This document shows positions 33,461 to 41,514 of a DNA stretch of 64,000 nt, piece by piece. A program made the position numbers and the translations under genes. Source of the DNA: Porphyrobacter sp. (GTDB lineage: Bacteria; Pseudomonadota; Alphaproteobacteria; Sphingomonadales; Sphingomonadaceae); contig JAGIBN010000001.1 of the NCBI GenBank assembly GCA_017744315.1, positions 434,001-498,000 of the forward strand, in the 5' to 3' direction. The notes under the pieces were generated by a model. The model searched no databases. It was not told the DNA's origin and saw only the letters and a list, made by a program, of their open reading frames with translations. How positions within the stretch are numbered: position 1 is the stretch's first letter; each line of letters starts with the position of its first letter.

Positions 33461-33627
33461 GAGCGGAATCCTTGAGGTCGTTAGGGTCTCGGCCGTTAAG
33501 ACGGATGTATGTATCCTTTGTGACAGAATTTCGGTCAATATTCTTATATATGATCGTGGTGGTGATGGTGTCGTGCAGAATTAACAGGAACGGATGTATG
33601 TTTTCTTGCCGGGGGCGAATCAAAAAA

Positions 33628-33649
33628 GGGGCTGCCTTTCGGCAGCCCC
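33628..33649. terminator. Bidirectional rho-independent terminator
   Basis: A perfect stem GGGGCTGCC/GGCAGCCCC with a TTTC loop, flanked by AAAAAA on the left and TTTC on the right. It is a strong terminator for doxX on the minus strand (T6 tail) and a weaker one for plus-strand transcripts. Confidence 0.85.
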
Positions 33650-33674
33650 CTTTCATCGGTTGGTGCGGGATGGA

Positions 33675-34082
33675 TCAGTCGCGGCCTTTGCCGAAAGCGA
33701 CGATCTGGAGGAGGCCGCCGGCCATCGCGACGTTCTTGAAGAAATGGATGAACTGGTTCTGGTCAGCGAACTGCGCGTGGAAGAATACCGCCGTGGCCAG
33801 GCTGAACAGCGCGAGACCGGCCGCTACCGTGCGCAGGCGATAACCCGAGATCAGCAGGGCGCCGCCGATGACTTCGATCGCGACCGCACCGGCCATGGCG
33901 ACGGCGGGGAGGGGCAGGCCGACCGAGGCAATATAGGCCATCGTCCCGGCAGGATCGGAGAGCTTGGAAAGGCCGCTCAGGATGAAGATGGCGGCGATCA
34001 GGATGCGGCCGACGAGCGGCAGGAACTTCACGATTCCGGCCTCGTTGGCGGCGGGAGCGATCTTGGCGGTTGCGGTATTCAT
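33675..34082 (-). CDS. DoxX-family membrane protein
   Basis: 135 residues with four helices and the DoxX signature (GRILIAAIFILSGLSKL, then FHAQFADQNQFIHFFKNVAMAGGLLQI). Family members are quinone- or thiosulfate-linked membrane proteins or stress-related; the role here is unknown. It is followed by a strong terminator and preceded by an AraC gene on the same strand that may control it. Confidence 0.88.
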   Translation of the reverse strand: MNTATAKIAPAANEAGIVKFLPLVGRILIAAIFILSGLSKLSDPAGTMAYIASVGLPLPAVAMAGAVAIEVIGGALLISGYRLRTVAAGLALFSLATAVFFHAQFADQNQFIHFFKNVAMAGGLLQIVAFGKGRD

Positions 34083-34227
34083 GGCTTTTCCCCTTCGGGT
34101 TTGTCTGGAGAGGGTCCGGCCGTTGCGGCTGCGGGGTGCCTCGATGAGCCATGAAATGCCGAAGAAAGACGTTTCCAGAAATCCGGATAAATTTGATCGT
34201 GGTGTTCGAGGAATTGGAAATGAAGTG

Positions 34228-34686
34228 TCAGCCCGAAAGGTTCAGCGGCTTCCAGCGGTTGCGCCAGACTTTCGGTGTCGTGCCGACGATGCGGCGGAAC
34301 AGGCGGGTGAGGTGGGCCTGGTCGGTCAGGCCGCAGACGCAGGCGATCTCCGACAAGGCGTCGTCCGTCTGGAGCATCAGCCGCTGCGCGCGTCGGATAC
34401 GCTGGCGAATGACATAGGCGTGCGGCGGCTCGCCCACGCTGGTCTTGAAGGCGCGGCAAAAATGCCCGGTGCTTAGCCGTGCGGCGGCGGCGAGATCATG
34501 GCAGGACAGGGCTCCTGCAAGATTGTCCTCGATATGCTGGACAACCTTGCGGAGCTGCCATCCGGCGAGACCGCCCTTGGCCGTGCCGTCGGGCCGGGCG
34601 GTTATCGGTCGGAAGGATTCGATGTGGCGATGCTGTAAATCGTGCGGCCTGTCTGTCGTTGTCGTGCCCAAGGCTTCGTGAAGCAT
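34228..34686 (-). CDS. AraC-family transcriptional regulator
   Basis: A short 152-residue regulator consisting mostly of the double-HTH AraC domain (HDLAAAARLSTGHFCRAFKTSVGEPPHAYV ... DALSEIACVCGLTDQAHLTRLFRRIVGTTP). The effector domain is almost absent, like MarA/SoxS-type or orphan AraC proteins, so it may be controlled by its own expression. The start MLHEALG at 34686 is used. Probable target: doxX, 145 bases downstream. Confidence 0.85.
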   Translation of the reverse strand: MLHEALGTTTTDRPHDLQHRHIESFRPITARPDGTAKGGLAGWQLRKVVQHIEDNLAGALSCHDLAAAARLSTGHFCRAFKTSVGEPPHAYVIRQRIRRAQRLMLQTDDALSEIACVCGLTDQAHLTRLFRRIVGTTPKVWRNRWKPLNLSG

Positions 34687-34884
34687 GACGAACTCTCCAG
34701 ATCCGCTGCTTGGCTTGCGTCGATAAAGGCAAACCGGGCGGCGATATGGCAATCGATGGGCACAAGTGTCGCATAGTCATTCATAACGACAAGCCCATTC
34801 TTCATCGAATGGCCTTCGATCTTCGTGGATGTTCGAAATAGATCGTGATCGCGAGTCTTTTGGGTATTTTTTTGAGCTATCCGA

Positions 34885-35814
34885 TCAGATGTCGGGAAGT
34901 TCGCCCATGTTGCTGTCGAGTTCGCACTGGGCGACGAAGCGGTCGAGCAGCCACGCTGCTGCCGGGCCGGGCGGGGTGTCGCGGCGCCAGATGCCGCCGA
35001 AGCGGTAGATGCCGCCCGGATGGTCGGGCATCGAGAGGCGGATGAGCGTGCCGGAAACGAGATCGGCCTCGATCATCGGCAGCGGCATGTTGCCCCAGCC
35101 GATCCCCTGTCGCAGCAGTGCATGCTTGGCGCCAAGGTCGGCAAGGCGCCAGGTCTTGGGGCTCATGACCGAGAAGTCCTTGCCATCGGTGAAGCGCGAG
35201 CGGTCGCTGAGCACGAGCTGGGTATATTCGCGCCCCGCGCCGGGCGGGATCGGGTCTATGCGGCCGAGCGGATGGTCGGGCGCGGCCACCGGCACCATCG
35301 CCACCGAGCCGACCGAGACGCTTTCGAGCCCCCCCACACCCGCGAAGAGCGGCCCGGACAGGCCGATCACGGCAGTCCCGTCGAGCACCATCGAGGTGAT
35401 CGCGCCGAGCGCCTCGACATGGAGGCGAAGCTGCACGGTCGGAAACTCGGCAGCGAAGGCGCGCAGGATCACCCCGAGGCTCTCTGCCGGGAACATGACG
35501 TCCACGGCAAGATCGACTTCCGCTTCAAGACCGTCGAGCAGGCCCTTCACTTTGGCGCGCAGCCCGTCGATGCCTTCCGCGACGCCGCGCGCCTCGGACA
35601 GGACCGCGCGGCCGGCGGTGGTGAGGACGGGCTTGCGGGTGCCCTCGCGCTCGAACAGCAGGACTCCGAGCTGGGCTTCGAGATTGGCGATGCCATAGCT
35701 GATGACCGAGACCGCGCGGTTCAGCTTGCGCCCGGCGGCGGCGAAGCTGCCGGTATCGACAATGGCCAGGAAGATGCGAAGCTGGTCCAGGGTCGGCGTA
35801 CCGGGGTTACTCAC
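34885..35814 (-). CDS. LysR-type regulator divergent from the pirin genes
   Basis: 309 residues with an N-terminal HTH (LDQLRIFLAIVDTGSFAAAGRKLNRAVSVISYGIANLEAQLG) and a substrate-binding-type effector domain. The start is GTG at 35814. It is divergent from the pirin-pirin-OsmC operon with 116 bases between, the standard layout for a LysR activator of its neighbours. The ligand is unknown. Confidence 0.9.
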   Translation of the reverse strand: MSNPGTPTLDQLRIFLAIVDTGSFAAAGRKLNRAVSVISYGIANLEAQLGVLLFEREGTRKPVLTTAGRAVLSEARGVAEGIDGLRAKVKGLLDGLEAEVDLAVDVMFPAESLGVILRAFAAEFPTVQLRLHVEALGAITSMVLDGTAVIGLSGPLFAGVGGLESVSVGSVAMVPVAAPDHPLGRIDPIPPGAGREYTQLVLSDRSRFTDGKDFSVMSPKTWRLADLGAKHALLRQGIGWGNMPLPMIEADLVSGTLIRLSMPDHPGGIYRFGGIWRRDTPPGPAAAWLLDRFVAQCELDSNMGELPDI

Positions 35815-35859
35815 TTTTCAATCTCCTCGAACAATCATGTCGATTTTATCCCTCTGAAC

Positions 35860-35874
35860 TTGAAATGAGACCAA
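35860..35874. promoter_or_regulatory. Candidate LysR box (T-N11-A)
   Basis: TTG-N9-CAA (TTGAAATGAGACCAA) is a dyad of the T-N11-A form bound by LysR regulators. It sits midway between the divergent lysR and pirin genes. TTTCAA a few bases on may be part of a second half-site. Confidence 0.42.
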
Positions 35875-35930
35875 GTCTATATGGGTTTCAACAGGACGGC
35901 ACCTCACCCCGCCGCCCCCGGAGACAGGAC

Positions 35931-36629
35931 ATGATCGAACTTCGCCCCTTTGACAGCCTCGGCGGTGCCAACCACGGCTGGCTCGATGCCAAGCACCACT
36001 TCTCGTTCGCCGGCTACCACGATCCGGCCCGCGTCCACTGGGGCAACCTGCGCGTCTGGAACGACGATGCGATCGCCCCGCAGACCGGCTTCCCGCCGCA
36101 CCCCCACCGCGACATGGAAATCATCACCTATGTCCGCGAGGGTGCAATCACCCACCAGGACAACCTGGGCAACAAGGGCCGCACCGAGGCCGGCGACGTC
36201 CAGGTGATGAGCGCAGGCACCGGCATCACCCACTCGGAATACAACCTCGAGGACGTGACGACGAAGATCTTCCAGATCTGGATCATCCCGACCCGCGACG
36301 GCGAAGAACCGAGCTGGGGCGCCAAGCCCTTCCCCAAGGGCGACCGTTCGGGCCAGTTCGTGACCCTCGCCTCGGGCTACGAGAACGACAACGACGCCCT
36401 GCCGATCCGCACCAACGCCCGCGTCGTGGGCGCCACGCTCAAGGCCGGCGAGACCGCCGAATACCCGCTGGGCAAGGATCGCAAGGCCTACCTCGTTCCC
36501 GCCATCGGCGCGGTGCAGATCGAGGACGTGCGTGCCAATGCCCGTGACGGCGTGGCGATCAGCGACGTCGAGGTACTCCGGGTCACCGCGATCGAGGACA
36601 GCGAGATCGTCCTCGTCGACGCAGCCTGA
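35931..36629 (+). CDS. Pirin family protein (first copy)
   Basis: A 232-residue bicupin of the YhaK/YhhW-like pirin group. Metal ligands are visible as HPHRDMEIITYV and GITHSEYN, and AGTG precedes the second. Such proteins bind Fe or other metals and some act as quercetin dioxygenases or redox sensors. The start at 35931 follows GGAGACAGG. It is the first gene of the LysR-divergent operon. Confidence 0.9.
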   Translation: MIELRPFDSLGGANHGWLDAKHHFSFAGYHDPARVHWGNLRVWNDDAIAPQTGFPPHPHRDMEIITYVREGAITHQDNLGNKGRTEAGDVQVMSAGTGITHSEYNLEDVTTKIFQIWIIPTRDGEEPSWGAKPFPKGDRSGQFVTLASGYENDNDALPIRTNARVVGATLKAGETAEYPLGKDRKAYLVPAIGAVQIEDVRANARDGVAISDVEVLRVTAIEDSEIVLVDAA

Positions 36630-36753
36630 CCAATACCTGGAGCGGGTGGATATCCATCCGCTCCCCATCTCCCCGATTGAAATTTTCCGGTTCGGCGCCA
36701 ACACTCTCCCCGGCGCTCAAACGCACAGAAGAAGCGCAAGGAAGGATTGCCCC

Positions 36754-37650
36754 ATGACCGTCCACTCGTCCGATATCGAAGGCGTTGACCTCGTCGTTCT
36801 CCCCCCCGTTCGCGACCTTGGCGACGGCTTCCAGGTCCGCCGCGCACTGCCCACCGCGCAGCGCCGCATGGTCGGCCCCTTCATCTTCTTCGACCAGATG
36901 GGCGAGGCGGTGTTCCGCAGCGGCGAAGGTCTCGACGTGCGCCCGCATCCGCACATCGGTCTCTCCACCCTGACCTACCTCGTCGAAGGCGAGATATTCC
37001 ACCGCGACTCGCTCGGCTCTGCGCAGGCGATCCGTCCCGGTGAGGTCAACTGGATGACCGCGGGCAGCGGCATCGTCCACTCCGAGCGCACCTCTCCCGA
37101 AGTCCGCGCCAGCGGCGGCAAGCTGTTCGGTCTCCAGACCTGGATCGCGTTGCCCAAGGAAGCGGAAGAAATCGCCCCGGCCTTCGCCCACCACAAGGCC
37201 GACGAAATCCCCGTGACCGAAGACGCCGGAACCCGCCTTACGCTGATCGCCGGTACGTCCGACGGCCTGACCTCGCCGCTCAAGACCTACTCCGACATGG
37301 TCTATGCCGATATCGTCATGCTCGACGGTGCCCGCTACCAGGTCAAGGCCGAGCACGTCGAACGCGCGATCTATGTCGTCGGCGGCGAAGTGGAAGTGGA
37401 AGGCCAGACCGGCAGCTTCAAGGAGACCGAACTCGTGGTCTTCAAGCCCGGCGCCGAAGTGGTGCTCCGCGCCAAGGGCGGCACGCGCCTGATGCTGCTG
37501 GGCGGCGAACCGCTGCCGGAAAAGCGCCACATCTTCTGGAACTTCGTCTCCTCATCGCTCGACCGCATCGAGCAGGCCAAGGAAGACTGGAAGGAACAGC
37601 GCTTCGCCCGCGTGCCCGAAGAGCACGAATTCATCCCCCTCCCGGCCTGA
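36754..37650 (+). CDS. Pirin family protein (second copy)
   Basis: A 298-residue full-length pirin with both cupin domains. The metal site is HPHIGLSTLTYLVEG plus GSGIVHSERT, and the C-terminal domain carries ERAIYVVGGEVEVEG. It differs strongly from the first copy, so this is not a recent duplication. The start ATG at 36754 follows GGAAGG. It is 13 bases upstream of the OsmC gene. Confidence 0.92.
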   Translation: MTVHSSDIEGVDLVVLPPVRDLGDGFQVRRALPTAQRRMVGPFIFFDQMGEAVFRSGEGLDVRPHPHIGLSTLTYLVEGEIFHRDSLGSAQAIRPGEVNWMTAGSGIVHSERTSPEVRASGGKLFGLQTWIALPKEAEEIAPAFAHHKADEIPVTEDAGTRLTLIAGTSDGLTSPLKTYSDMVYADIVMLDGARYQVKAEHVERAIYVVGGEVEVEGQTGSFKETELVVFKPGAEVVLRAKGGTRLMLLGGEPLPEKRHIFWNFVSSSLDRIEQAKEDWKEQRFARVPEEHEFIPLPA

Positions 37651-37663
37651 GGAGTACCGGACC

Positions 37664-38047
37664 ATGGCACATGGAACCGCCCATATCGGCGCCCCCCCCT
37701 GGCGCACCGATATCGTCGTCGGCGGCCACGCGATCACCGCCGACGAACCGGCAGCACTCGGCGGGCAAGGCGCAGGACCGGCGCCCTATGACCTGCTGCT
37801 CGCCAGCCTCGGCGCCTGCACGGCGATTACTTTGAAGATGTATGCGGCCCGCAAGGGCTGGCCGCTGGTCTCGGTCGATGTGGACTTGCGGCTCAAAGGT
37901 TCGAAGGAAGAGATGCATATCGAGCGCAAGCTCTCGATCGTCGGGCTGGATGAGGAGCAGAAGGCCCGTCTTGCCGATATCGCCGAGCGGACGCCGGTTA
38001 CTTTGACTTTGAAGTCGGGGCTCGGGATCGAGACGGAACTGGTTTGA
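37664..38047 (+). CDS. OsmC-family protein with one cysteine
   Basis: A 127-residue OsmC/YhfA-like protein. The first conserved cysteine is in LLLASLGACTAITLKMYAARKG. The position of the second peroxidatic cysteine (usually CPV) reads RTPVTLTL here, so a thiol-peroxidase mechanism needing two cysteines is unlikely without another thiol. It ends the pirin operon, which as a group suggests oxidative or electrophile stress. It is followed by repeat copy 2. Confidence 0.87.
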   Translation: MAHGTAHIGAPPWRTDIVVGGHAITADEPAALGGQGAGPAPYDLLLASLGACTAITLKMYAARKGWPLVSVDVDLRLKGSKEEMHIERKLSIVGLDEEQKARLADIAERTPVTLTLKSGLGIETELV

Positions 38048-38052
38048 AGGTA

Positions 38053-38247
38053 AGAGGAAGTCCTGGGGGATGATCCCCCAGACCCTCGGAATGTCACCGT
38101 TGCGCGCCACCTATCGGTATTGCGCTCCTTGCGGCGCAGCCAATATGTCTCCCGACGCAGCCATGAGCGCACAACGGATAGGCTGGGTGTGACCTAGACG
38201 GTATCGGGGGTGCAGGGGGGCTATGCTCCCCTGCTTTTCTTTTTCTT
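38053..38247. repeat. Dispersed 190-bp intergenic element, copy 2
   Basis: This copy lies between convergent osmC-like and dctD genes. Hairpin A is CTGGGGGAT-G-ATCCCCCAG (38063-38081) and hairpin B is GCAGGGG/CCCCTGC (38212-38234), followed by TTTTCTTTTTCTT. The core, about 38101-38190, is bounded by an imperfect inverted repeat (left CTATCGGTATTGCGCTC, right GAGCGCACAACGGATAG). It is in the same core orientation as copy 1. Confidence 0.87.
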
Positions 38248-38259
38248 CCGCCTGCTATT

Positions 38260-39570
38260 TCACCCCTTTTGGCGCAAAGCCCCCAGATCGATCCCGTGCT
38301 TGTTCACTTTATAGTAGAACGTCTTGCGCGGCAGATCGAGCGAGCGGATGGCGGCGCCGATCTCTCCGTTCGCAGCCAGCACGGCGGCGACGATTTCCTC
38401 CCGTTCGAAGGCGTCGACGCGCTCGGTCAGGCCTTTGGCTGCCGAGGGTGACGGCGTGGGCGTGGATTCGCCGAGGCCCAGCACGAACTGTTCCGCGAAA
38501 TTGGCGAGTTCGCGCACGTTGCCCGGCCACTCGTGGCGTTCCAGCATCGTGCGCACTGCTGCGCTTACCGGGGGCAGGTCGCGGCCGGTGCGGCGGGCGG
38601 CGTCTCCGGCAAAGCGGGCGAAGAGGGGGGCAATGTCCGCGCGGCGTTCGCGCAGGGGCGGCACGGAGAGGCGCATCGCGGCGAGGCGGTAGAACAGCGG
38701 CGGGAGGAGCGCGGGGGGCGGGCCTTCGGCGGTATTCTGACTGGTGGAGATCACGCGCACGTCGATCGGCATGGCCTCGTCGCGGCGGCGCAGCACGCGC
38801 TGTTCGATGAAGGGCAGCAAGCGCTCTTGGAGGTGCGCGGGGGCGCGGTCGATATCGTCGAGATAGAGCGTGCCGCGCTGGGCGGCGGCGAGGCCGGGTT
38901 CGGCGTGGCCGTTCGCTGCGAACAGCGGCTCTGCGAGCGTTTCCGGCATTCCGGCGCAGGCGAGGGGCAGGAAGCGGTGGCGTGCGCGTTTGCCGGTGCG
39001 GTGGATCAGGCGGGCGAGGAGGTCCTTGCCGGTGCCGGTTTCGCCTTCGATGAAGAGGTCGATATCGGCATTGGCGAGCACCGGGATCATCTCGCGCAGG
39101 CGGCGGATGGCCGGGCTTTCGCCGAGGAAGACGGGGGCATCGTCGGCCTCGGCCAGTGCGCGCAGGCGGCGGTTATCGAGCGTCAGGGCGCGGGCGGTGG
39201 CGGCGCGGTTGACGGCGGCAATCAGGGTGTCGGGCGCGAAGGGCTTGGTCAGGAAGTCCCAGGCCCCGGCCTTGAGCATTTGCACCGCCATCTCGATATC
39301 GCCGTGGCCGGTGACGAGGATCACCGGCAGTTCGGGGTCGCGCTCGTGAAGCTGGCGGAACAGGTCGATGCCGGAAATCTGCGGCATGCGCACGTCGGTG
39401 ACGACGACGCCGGGAAAATCGGCGGTGATGGCGGCGAGGGCCGGGGGAGCGGCGGGGAAGCTTTCCACTTCGAACCCGGCGAGGCGGAGAAGCTGCGCGG
39501 TCGAGCGGGCGAGGTCCTCGTCATCCTCGACGAGGGCGATGCGGGGGGCGATCCGGGGGGCGGCTTCCAT
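38260..39570 (-). CDS. dctD: DctD-type response regulator lacking the GAFTGA loop
   Basis: 436 residues: a receiver domain (phospho-acceptor D59 in VVVTDVRMP), an AAA+ domain (Walker A GETGTGKD at 176-183, Walker B GTLYLDDID, LFYRLAAMRLSVPPLRER) and a Fis-type HTH (AIRSLDLPRKTFYYKVNKHG). The segment between Walker A and B is shortened (LAEPLFAANGHAEPGLAAAQRGTLYL) and has no GAFTGA, the loop that contacts sigma-54. It overlaps dctB by one base. It should respond to C4-dicarboxylates and control dctA across the divergent promoter, perhaps not through sigma-54. Confidence 0.92.
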   Translation of the reverse strand: MEAAPRIAPRIALVEDDEDLARSTAQLLRLAGFEVESFPAAPPALAAITADFPGVVVTDVRMPQISGIDLFRQLHERDPELPVILVTGHGDIEMAVQMLKAGAWDFLTKPFAPDTLIAAVNRAATARALTLDNRRLRALAEADDAPVFLGESPAIRRLREMIPVLANADIDLFIEGETGTGKDLLARLIHRTGKRARHRFLPLACAGMPETLAEPLFAANGHAEPGLAAAQRGTLYLDDIDRAPAHLQERLLPFIEQRVLRRRDEAMPIDVRVISTSQNTAEGPPPALLPPLFYRLAAMRLSVPPLRERRADIAPLFARFAGDAARRTGRDLPPVSAAVRTMLERHEWPGNVRELANFAEQFVLGLGESTPTPSPSAAKGLTERVDAFEREEIVAAVLAANGEIGAAIRSLDLPRKTFYYKVNKHGIDLGALRQKG

Positions 39571-41279
39571 CAGGCGAGTCTCAATTGCAGTTCGAAAGTT
39601 GCGCCGGTTTCACTGGGCGCGAGGCGCAGGGAGCCGCCGAATTCCTGGGCGATATCCTGCGCGATCACCAGACCGAGGCCGAGGCCTTCGGCGCGGCTGG
39701 TGGCGAAAGGGGTGAACAGGCGGTCGGCGATTTCGGGCGCGATGCCGGGGCCGTTGTCGGAGACGGTGAGGCGCAGGGTCTCGCCTTCGGTGGCGACGGC
39801 GAGGGTGATGCAGGCATCGGGCTGGGCGGCCAGCGCTTCGGTGGCGTTCTGGAGCAGGTTCACGAGAATCTGTTCGAGCCGGACCTTGTCGCCGCGCACT
39901 TTGAGATCGGCCGGAATCGCGGGTGTCTCGAAGGTCAGCGCGGCGAGGCGCTCCTTCATGAGCAGCCGCGCGCCGTCGAGGACTTCGGCCAGCGAGACGG
40001 CGGTCTCGCCCGTCCCGGCCTTGCGGGCGAAGCCGCGAAGCTGGGCGGTGATGACGCCGATGCGCTCGGCCAGCCGGTCGATGGCGGTGAGGTTCTCGCG
40101 CACTTCGGCGGAGGCGCCGAGGTCGAGCAACTGGCCGGCGGAATTCGCGTAGTTGCGGATCGCGGCGACGGGCTGGGCGGTCTCGTGGGCGACGCTGGCG
40201 GTGACTTGCCCGAGCGTGGCGAGGCGGTTGGCGAGGCGCAGTTCCTCGCGCAGCAGCGCTGCTCGTTGTTCGAGGGCGGTGCGTTCTTCCATTTCCCGGC
40301 GCAGTTCGGCGGTGCGTTCGGTGACGGCGGTTTCGAGCAACGCGGTCCGTTCGCGGCGGCGGCGGTTGCGTTGTGCCAGCCAGCGGAGCGCACCGACGGC
40401 GACGAGCGCGAGGATCGCCGCCACCGCCTGCGCGCTGCGCATCGGCGTGGTGACGGCGACGCGTATCGGCAGGGCGAGATTGACCCGCCACTGGTCGCGG
40501 TTGGGCGCGCTGGTGGCGAGCAGCAGCCGCGCGGTCGCGCCGGAGCGGTGCAGGAAGCCGTCGCCGTCGATCGCGTAGGGCGTCGGGGTCAGACCGGGCG
40601 TACCGATGTCTCCCGCGATCGCCTTTTGCCGGGCGGGAGCGATCGGGCGGGTCATGGCGAAGCGCCATTCCGGGCGGCTCGCGACGAGTATCACACCGTC
40701 GCGATTGGTCACGAACGTCTCGCCGCCTGCGGTGCGCCACTGCGCTTCGATCCGGTCGAAATCGAGCTTGATGACGATCACGCAGTCTCCGGCGGCCTTG
40801 CGCGCGAGATAGAGACCGGGGCGGTGGCTGACGGTGCCCAGCGCGAACTGGGCGCCGTCGCCGTGTTTCAGCGCGTCGCGGTAATAGCGGCGGAAGCGGT
40901 AGTCGCGGCCCACGAAGCTGTCCGGGCGGCGCCAGTTGCTGGCGGAAATCGCGAAGCCGTCCTCGCCCACGAGATAGATCGCGGAGGCGCCGATCTGCTG
41001 GGCGAAGGCTTCGAGTTTGGTGTCGAGGCGGCGGTCGGCGCCAGGCTTGCGATCTGCGGCGGCGATCACGTCGCGGTCGTCGGCGAGGGTCTGGGGCAGC
41101 AGGCGGAAGCGGGCGATCTCGCTGTCGAGCAGGGCCTGCCGCAGGCGGGCATCGGCGGCGACCGAGGCCGCGAAAGCCGAGGCGGCGCGCTGGCGGACGA
41201 TCTCTCCGACAAGGCCTGCCGCGATCAGGGCGGCAAGGCAGGCGGCGAGTAGCCAGGTCAGGTTGAGGCGGCGAGTCAC
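39570..41279 (-). CDS. dctB: C4-dicarboxylate sensor histidine kinase DctB
   Basis: 569 residues. Two transmembrane helices (residues 8-28 and about 283-302) bracket a periplasmic double-Cache domain (DYRFRRYYRDALKHGDGAQFALGTVSHRPGLYLARKA). A coiled coil and the kinase domain follow. The phospho-acceptor is H365 in ASVAHETAQPVAAIRNYAN, with N, G1 and G2 boxes behind (QILVNLLQNATEAL, VSDNGPGI, GLGLGLVIAQDIA). The start is GTG at 41279. It senses succinate, malate or fumarate by analogy with rhizobial DctB. Confidence 0.94.
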   Translation of the reverse strand: MTRRLNLTWLLAACLAALIAAGLVGEIVRQRAASAFAASVAADARLRQALLDSEIARFRLLPQTLADDRDVIAAADRKPGADRRLDTKLEAFAQQIGASAIYLVGEDGFAISASNWRRPDSFVGRDYRFRRYYRDALKHGDGAQFALGTVSHRPGLYLARKAAGDCVIVIKLDFDRIEAQWRTAGGETFVTNRDGVILVASRPEWRFAMTRPIAPARQKAIAGDIGTPGLTPTPYAIDGDGFLHRSGATARLLLATSAPNRDQWRVNLALPIRVAVTTPMRSAQAVAAILALVAVGALRWLAQRNRRRRERTALLETAVTERTAELRREMEERTALEQRAALLREELRLANRLATLGQVTASVAHETAQPVAAIRNYANSAGQLLDLGASAEVRENLTAIDRLAERIGVITAQLRGFARKAGTGETAVSLAEVLDGARLLMKERLAALTFETPAIPADLKVRGDKVRLEQILVNLLQNATEALAAQPDACITLAVATEGETLRLTVSDNGPGIAPEIADRLFTPFATSRAEGLGLGLVIAQDIAQEFGGSLRLAPSETGATFELQLRLA

Positions 41280-41303
41280 GTCGTCTTTCTAAGACGCGGG
41301 CAA

Positions 41304-41329
41304 GCGATGTGCAAATTTCTGCACATCGC
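41304..41329. promoter_or_regulatory. Candidate DctD binding palindrome
   Basis: A perfect ten-base inverted repeat (GCGATGTGCA/TGCACATCGC) with an AATTTC spacer lies between divergent dctB and dctA. A degenerate second copy (GTGCCGATTTCTGCGC) follows at about 41341. Paired dyads upstream of dctA are how DctD sites are arranged in rhizobia, so this is the likely activator site. Confidence 0.6.
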
Positions 41330-41514
41330 TGCAGTGCAATGTGCCGATTTCTGCGCTCGGGACATGGGAGCAATACTCGTAAAGCCGCGAAAATCAGCCG
41401 TTTAAAACGAGTGCAAAAATGTCTTTGGCCGCAGCGTGAAATCGAACAGTCTTTGCTCGGCCCGCGATAAGCATAAGTCTTGAGCGGGCAGAGAGAGGAA
41501 GAAAGGCCTTACCC

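Noticed and set aside
35931-37650. The two pirin genes as a recent tandem duplication
   Set aside because: The proteins share only the cupin motifs and differ in length and most residues, so any duplication is ancient.
41457-41474. GG-N10-GC pair (CGGCCCGCGATAAGCAT) as a sigma-54 promoter for dctA
   Set aside because: The spacing fits -24/-12 but the -12 element is AAGC, not TTGC, and the local DctD lacks the sigma-54 contact loop. I do not count it as a site.
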